A DNA stretch of 64,000 nt from Photobacterium malacitanum. Lineage in GTDB: Bacteria; Pseudomonadota; Gammaproteobacteria; Enterobacterales; Vibrionaceae. The position numbers were made by a program, and so were the translations under genes. Location of the stretch: contig NZ_FYAK01000001.1 in NCBI RefSeq assembly GCF_900185615.1, forward strand, positions 467,701-531,700. Direction: 5' to 3'. Below, in pieces: positions 59,405-64,000 of this stretch (position 1 is the first letter of the stretch; the number at the start of each line of letters is the position of its first letter). The notes under the pieces were generated by a model, which made no database searches, was not told the DNA's origin, and worked only from the letters and a program-made list of their open reading frames with translations.

Positions 59405-62400
59405 TTAATCCATTTTACGCACTGTTATTGAGTTAATCTTTAATGGATCACGCGCTGGCGTATCAAGTTTTAGCGCTTTTACTGCCGCACGTCCTGCCTC
59501 CGTAATACCGCCTTCATAAGAGGGCTCTGTCACACCAGGGATCATATAAGCTTTTGAACCTGGTGACCAAGCATTAAAGAAACCACTTAGATCTGTTTGT
59601 GCAGCATAAGATGCACACACCATTAATTGATCACCTTTGCTCAAACTTGATGTTAATTGACAAGCATTTGGTGATGGTAATTGCATATTATCTTCTAAAT
59701 CACCACGCGTTAGACGATGCATTAGTTTAAATAAATTCCATCCCTTCATACCATCAACATCAGTAACATAATAGCTTGGTAACTCTCCTCTCACGACATT
59801 TGTTATATCGAATTCAGTTTCAGCCCACTCTTTCAATTGAGCAAACATCACAAGTCGCTCACCATTACCACCAGCAGCCCAAGCATAAGATGCTTCTAAA
59901 TTAACAAAGGCTGGAGCCATACGAATATCTTGCTCAACACGTGCCATTTTACCTAGATGCTTATCCTGCATATAAAGAGCCAGAATATTGTTTACAACTT
60001 CTGTTGAACCTTCAACGTTAAATGGTGCTTCAGCTGCATTATGGCCAACTTCATGCCATAACAACCAGCTATTTAATGGCGACATTTTAATATCACGACT
60101 ATTGGTATCAAAGCTGATGTTCATAACAGGATAACCCGAGTGTGCGGCACCAATAGAGATAGCCACATCATTCACTACATGATGTTTATTATTAGGCAGT
60201 GTCGTATCTGTTACTTTATTATGACGACCTGTTCCTTCACCCTTAACTTCATCTCGCGCATAAAAATCATTTAGATCTTCTGCGAAAACATCTAACTCTT
60301 GTGTAAATTGTTGTGGACTACCACCGTAATTGCTTGCTTGTAGATTTTTTGCGGCTGCCGTATAAATAAAGCTATTCGATTCAATTTCACCAATTGGAGC
60401 CACTGAATGTTGAGGGTTTACCCAAGCATTATTTTTGTACCATGGTGCGGCAACGGTTCCATCAAGATTAACGATTACATTTCCTGTTTCATTTCCTGAC
60501 ACATAAATCAAGCCACCATACGGCGCGGTAAATGTTTCACTACCACCAGCTAATAATGTGAATGATTTAGAAACACGTGGTGGTCGCAGTAAACCCAACT
60601 CATGTTTTTCACGACCAGTTAGATCGTCAGCTAAAGCCACTGTGATTGTCACTGGATTATGATTCCCAGCAACAGAAACAGTAAATGGTTGATGTGCTAC
60701 AGCCCATTGACCAGTTGATTGACGATTACCTGCATACCATGCAACAGTATTATTCGATAAATCAACCTCGACAGTGGCTGATGATGAACCTTTAGCTTCA
60801 CCCGGATATTGACGAATATCCGCCTTAATATCTAAATCAAAGTATGAACGCCCCAGCATTAAGCGTGTTAATGGTTTTTCCATATAGTTCAATGGGTAGC
60901 TTGGGTTCATCCATCCTTGGTATTCAGCATTTACATCGTTATTAGTTCCATAAACCATATTGTTATCAACAAGGCTTTGAGCTAGTTCTGCACTACAAAC
61001 TGTTTGATTTGGCGCTTTATCACCGTAACAATTTAGGAACTCAGTAAAACGTTTAAAACCTAGCTCATCGTTATTAACACCAGACTCATAACGGTAATCA
61101 AGATCATTCCACAACCATACTGTCATATTTTGATAAATACGATGTAGATCGACACTATTTAAGCGCTCACCTTGATGACCTTTCGTGCGGAAGTACAATT
61201 CATGTTGATATAAACGTTCAATATTAGTACCAAGATCAGCTGCTTTTACCATCGCTTTCGCTGTGGTTTCATTCAGATCTAATTCTTGGTAACGCGGAGT
61301 ATGCATACCACCATCAGTCGCAATACCTGTTCCTGGTCGATACTCTAAACAATTCACTTCATAGTGATAATCGTTAAGACGGCACTCCTGATAACCAAAC
61401 TCTCCATCACTAAATACTGCTAGTAATTTTTGTTTTTCAGCATCGATCTCTGATGGTGTTTTATTATATGTATCAATAAACGCAACCACAGTTTCGTTTT
61501 CACCTTTATCATTGGTAATCACTTTCTTAGCAACGGCTAATGTTGGTTTATCATCGGGTTTATTATTAGTAATGAAATCCCAAATAACAATGCCATCTTT
61601 AATCGTATATGGTGGCTTTATCTCGCCACTCACTTCATCTTTTGCTGACTCATAACGTTCAATAACCCAAAAACCATGTTCACGTTGTGCACGCACACGA
61701 TCGGGATAACCAAAACTTGGGCCATTAGCGATAACTGAATGTCCGTTCAACGCTAAACCAGCGCCATCTAATAAACGCGCAAACTCATCTTTTGGTTGCG
61801 AAGCAATAGTTTCCATTATCAAAATATTACCGCCACGCTCAACATAACTCAGCAATCCAGAAACATCTTGCTCGGTTAGTTTAGGCTTATTAATATCCGC
61901 AACAGTTGGTACTGTATAACTGCCCGTAATAGTTGAGAACTCATAACCGTTTAACATCAATAATGGCATTGTCTCAGGATCAACTGAACTGAAATCGGTA
62001 ACTTGCTCTATATTTAAATTAAAGCGCTTATCTGCTTTAAATTCTGCCGAACGGCCAATCTGTTGATGCCCAGCTTGACGAAAATAAACATGTGATATAT
62101 TAGTGCCAACCGTAATCGGTGCCGTGGTATTAATATAGCTATCACCTAATAAATAACGGAAAGTATTGGCAAAGAAATTTCCCATATCTTCACTATCATT
62201 AGCACGATCTTTACGCTGCCAACACACGCCATTGTTATCAACACCGTCATTCCAACTATAACTGTCAGGACACACTAGAATACTGTTATAGCGATTATTA
62301 CCGACCATCATAACTTTGCCAGCACCTAATTCACCGATGCTAATAAATGGTAAGTTAAAGGTTGCAGTATTAGCTGTCACATTTTCAGGAGCAACCGTTG

Positions 62401-63919
62401 ACGGCGCTTCAGTAATATAAGCTAGGGTTTTTTCATCCCATGCTTTTTTATCACCAAACTTAATCCAATAATTATTATCATTACGTGCCATTAAAATAGG
62501 AAAGGCACGATTGGAAATATTAATTGCACTTTGACCACGAGCATTACCTGAGCTGCCATAGAACCACGTTTCATCGGTAAACACATGGAATTTAGTGACA
62601 GGTTTCCAGCCATCGGCAATAGCCTCAGCACCTGCTCCCCAAAGCTTACTAATATCAGCTTGAATATTTTTCTCAGCTATTGTTACCGTACGTGGAAATG
62701 ACAATGGCGAAAAGACTATATTTGCTTGGCAAGCATCACCACAAATGGCCATATCAATCTGCTGTGCTAAACCTGATTCAAATTGCTTATCAAATTCACC
62801 AGCAACAAGTTCTTCCTGACCACTACCATTATCTAATTGTACGGATTCAGACAGCCCTATATTTAATATTTCATTAATCACATTAGGGTATTGAGCAAAT
62901 ACATTATGGACACGTTCGGAAATATGAATATGATCAGTAGCGTCAGAATAACGTTGTAATAAGCGAGTAATATTACGACCAGCATGCCCTGCGGCTAAAT
63001 CTGTCACCGTAAATTGCGTTTTATTGGCTTTAAGTTCACCTAACTCAAAGGTATCAATACCAAAAGCAACACTTTCGCCCCAGCTAAAACTAAATTTACC
63101 TTCAGCATCAGTTTGCCCACGTCCTGATGGACTGTAATAATCAACGCCGACAATAGGTTGACCATCTAAATCACGTAAAAAACCCGTCGTTAAAATGACT
63201 TTAGTTGGCTGGTAAGTTAAATTTTGCTCAGCATTTGCACTTACAAAACTACTATTTAAATCACCGGCTCCTTCTGTTACTGCTGGCTGAGATTCGGGTT
63301 CATGAGTTGATGGTTTACTATCAGTTTCTGTACTTTCTTCTAATTTATCGCTAATCAATGCCTTAAATTCAGCAGTAGGCAGCAATATATCATCTGAATT
63401 ATAGAAATTATCAAACCGTAATTGGTCAATAGCTGATAATTTAAAATCAAAAACCTTACCGCTTTCAAGAGCCATTTTATTTAATAATGCTTGTGTATTA
63501 GCAATTGCATTAATACGTTCAGCATCAGTAAACGCCACAAATCGGTCAGACTCTGCAAGTGTTAATTGCTTGATTCTTTCTTTTGCTCCTGACTTAGTCG
63601 CTTGTAGTTTTACCTCAGTAAACGTTGCTAATTTGATACTCTCAAATGAGCAATCGACAGTATCACCATCTTCAATAATAAAATCAGTAGCGGGTGAACC
63701 ATTACAATGAACACTCGCACCAAAATTCATGTCACCATTAAGAGAAAAGATACCTGCAGCAGGAGGAATAACAGGATCGACTGGCGGTGTGATCTCAGGA
63801 TCAACTACGGGTGGTGGCGCGACAGGCTCACTTGAATCACTACCACCATTACAGCCCATCATTAATGCCGATGATATTGCTAATACGATTAACTTTTTAT
63901 TGGCCACAAAAACTTCCAT
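59405..63919 (-). CDS. AcfD/SslE-like lipoprotein with M60 metallopeptidase domain
   Basis: A 1504-residue surface lipoprotein, close in length to E. coli SslE/YghJ and V. cholerae AcfD. It has a signal peptide with lipobox ALMMGC and a proline-rich linker (PPPVVDPEITPPVDPVIPP). A large N-terminal region follows, then the M60 peptidase-like domain with the zinc motif HEVGHNAAE (H about 1288) in SWLLWHEVGHNAAEAPFN. Relatives degrade mucin and act in gut colonisation; SslE is exported by type II secretion. Start choice is open: ATG at 63919 lacks a ribosome site, while a GTG at 63907 has GGAAG 5 bases upstream. The gene is complete in the window. Confidence 0.92.
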   Translation of the reverse strand: MEVFVANKKLIVLAISSALMMGCNGGSDSSEPVAPPPVVDPEITPPVDPVIPPAAGIFSLNGDMNFGASVHCNGSPATDFIIEDGDTVDCSFESIKLATFTEVKLQATKSGAKERIKQLTLAESDRFVAFTDAERINAIANTQALLNKMALESGKVFDFKLSAIDQLRFDNFYNSDDILLPTAEFKALISDKLEESTETDSKPSTHEPESQPAVTEGAGDLNSSFVSANAEQNLTYQPTKVILTTGFLRDLDGQPIVGVDYYSPSGRGQTDAEGKFSFSWGESVAFGIDTFELGELKANKTQFTVTDLAAGHAGRNITRLLQRYSDATDHIHISERVHNVFAQYPNVINEILNIGLSESVQLDNGSGQEELVAGEFDKQFESGLAQQIDMAICGDACQANIVFSPLSFPRTVTIAEKNIQADISKLWGAGAEAIADGWKPVTKFHVFTDETWFYGSSGNARGQSAINISNRAFPILMARNDNNYWIKFGDKKAWDEKTLAYITEAPSTVAPENVTANTATFNLPFISIGELGAGKVMMVGNNRYNSILVCPDSYSWNDGVDNNGVCWQRKDRANDSEDMGNFFANTFRYLLGDSYINTTAPITVGTNISHVYFRQAGHQQIGRSAEFKADKRFNLNIEQVTDFSSVDPETMPLLMLNGYEFSTITGSYTVPTVADINKPKLTEQDVSGLLSYVERGGNILIMETIASQPKDEFARLLDGAGLALNGHSVIANGPSFGYPDRVRAQREHGFWVIERYESAKDEVSGEIKPPYTIKDGIVIWDFITNNKPDDKPTLAVAKKVITNDKGENETVVAFIDTYNKTPSEIDAEKQKLLAVFSDGEFGYQECRLNDYHYEVNCLEYRPGTGIATDGGMHTPRYQELDLNETTAKAMVKAADLGTNIERLYQHELYFRTKGHQGERLNSVDLHRIYQNMTVWLWNDLDYRYESGVNNDELGFKRFTEFLNCYGDKAPNQTVCSAELAQSLVDNNMVYGTNNDVNAEYQGWMNPSYPLNYMEKPLTRLMLGRSYFDLDIKADIRQYPGEAKGSSSATVEVDLSNNTVAWYAGNRQSTGQWAVAHQPFTVSVAGNHNPVTITVALADDLTGREKHELGLLRPPRVSKSFTLLAGGSETFTAPYGGLIYVSGNETGNVIVNLDGTVAAPWYKNNAWVNPQHSVAPIGEIESNSFIYTAAAKNLQASNYGGSPQQFTQELDVFAEDLNDFYARDEVKGEGTGRHNKVTDTTLPNNKHHVVNDVAISIGAAHSGYPVMNISFDTNSRDIKMSPLNSWLLWHEVGHNAAEAPFNVEGSTEVVNNILALYMQDKHLGKMARVEQDIRMAPAFVNLEASYAWAAGGNGERLVMFAQLKEWAETEFDITNVVRGELPSYYVTDVDGMKGWNLFKLMHRLTRGDLEDNMQLPSPNACQLTSSLSKGDQLMVCASYAAQTDLSGFFNAWSPGSKAYMIPGVTEPSYEGGITEAGRAAVKALKLDTPARDPLKINSITVRKMD

Positions 63920-64000
63920 AATATTTTATTATTGTATGTATAAGGAGGTTTATATACTGGAAGATACCAAGAAAGCAATCACTGTCATCACAAAAAACAC

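Noticed and set aside
63940..63960. Strong AAGGAGG ribosome-site-like sequence on the + strand at the right edge
   Set aside because: No ATG, GTG or TTG start follows at a usable distance inside the window.

Overview
The window is AT-rich, compact gammaproteobacterial chromosome. The gene content (Cra-controlled fruBKA, YajQ, SdaC, tandem LpxL acyltransferases, an AcfD/SslE-type M60 lipoprotein, a syp-type polysaccharide locus and a chromosomal integron integrase) points to Vibrionaceae. A Photobacterium-like genome is my best guess, by inference only; no rRNA or tRNA gene was seen that could fix the taxon.

Layout. 1-2.9 kb: the 3' part of a membrane/permuted-papain fusion gene, an EmrE-like SMR pump, and a REP-associated tyrosine transposase (RAYT) with scattered REP-like motifs. 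3.2-7.7 kb: small accessory genes, decayed tyrosine-recombinase fragments, and a minimal chromosomal integron. The integron has an intact IntI on the + strand, a LexA box in front of it, an attI region, and one complete gene cassette whose ends and attC site can be set base by base. 7.8-13.2 kb: fructose PTS operon fruBKA facing cra/fruR across three Cra operators. 13.3-22.3 kb: metabolism and envelope genes (FUSC transporter, orphan PEP-synthase-like barrel, Trp-type DAHP synthase, YajQ, SdaC serine transporter, DUF481 barrel, two LpxL paralogues).

22.7-41.7 kb: an 18-19 kb exopolysaccharide/biofilm locus collinear with the Vibrio fischeri syp locus (sypA-sypR order). It contains the STAS protein SypA, its kinase/phosphatase regulator SypE, the sigma-54 activator SypG, the export protein SypC, chain-length protein SypO, flippase SypK, polymerase/ligase SypL, glycosyltransferases, an acetyltransferase and the initiating sugar-phosphate transferase SypR. 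Sigma-54 promoters lie before sypA, the sypI/J-like gene, sypM and sypP. Three of them have a TTCTCA-N3-TGAGAA-type element upstream. The hybrid kinase gene sypF is missing from its usual place between sypE and sypG, only two glycosyltransferases stand where V. fischeri has three, and the SypD ATPase lacks the Walker A lysine.

41.8-64 kb: a site-2-protease-like M50 protein, YajD HNH protein, a DUF2760-Hsp70-Hsp70 chaperone cluster, a KorA/TrfB-type HTH protein, an ABC-2 exporter, a small possible H-NS-like protein, periplasmic RNase T2, an AGCS amino-acid symporter, a seven-copy 7-bp tandem repeat, two small unknown proteins, a YccS-type FUSC protein, and a 1.5-kaa AcfD/SslE-like metalloprotease lipoprotein at the right edge.

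All family names rest on reading the translated sequence and remembered family motifs; no database search was run.
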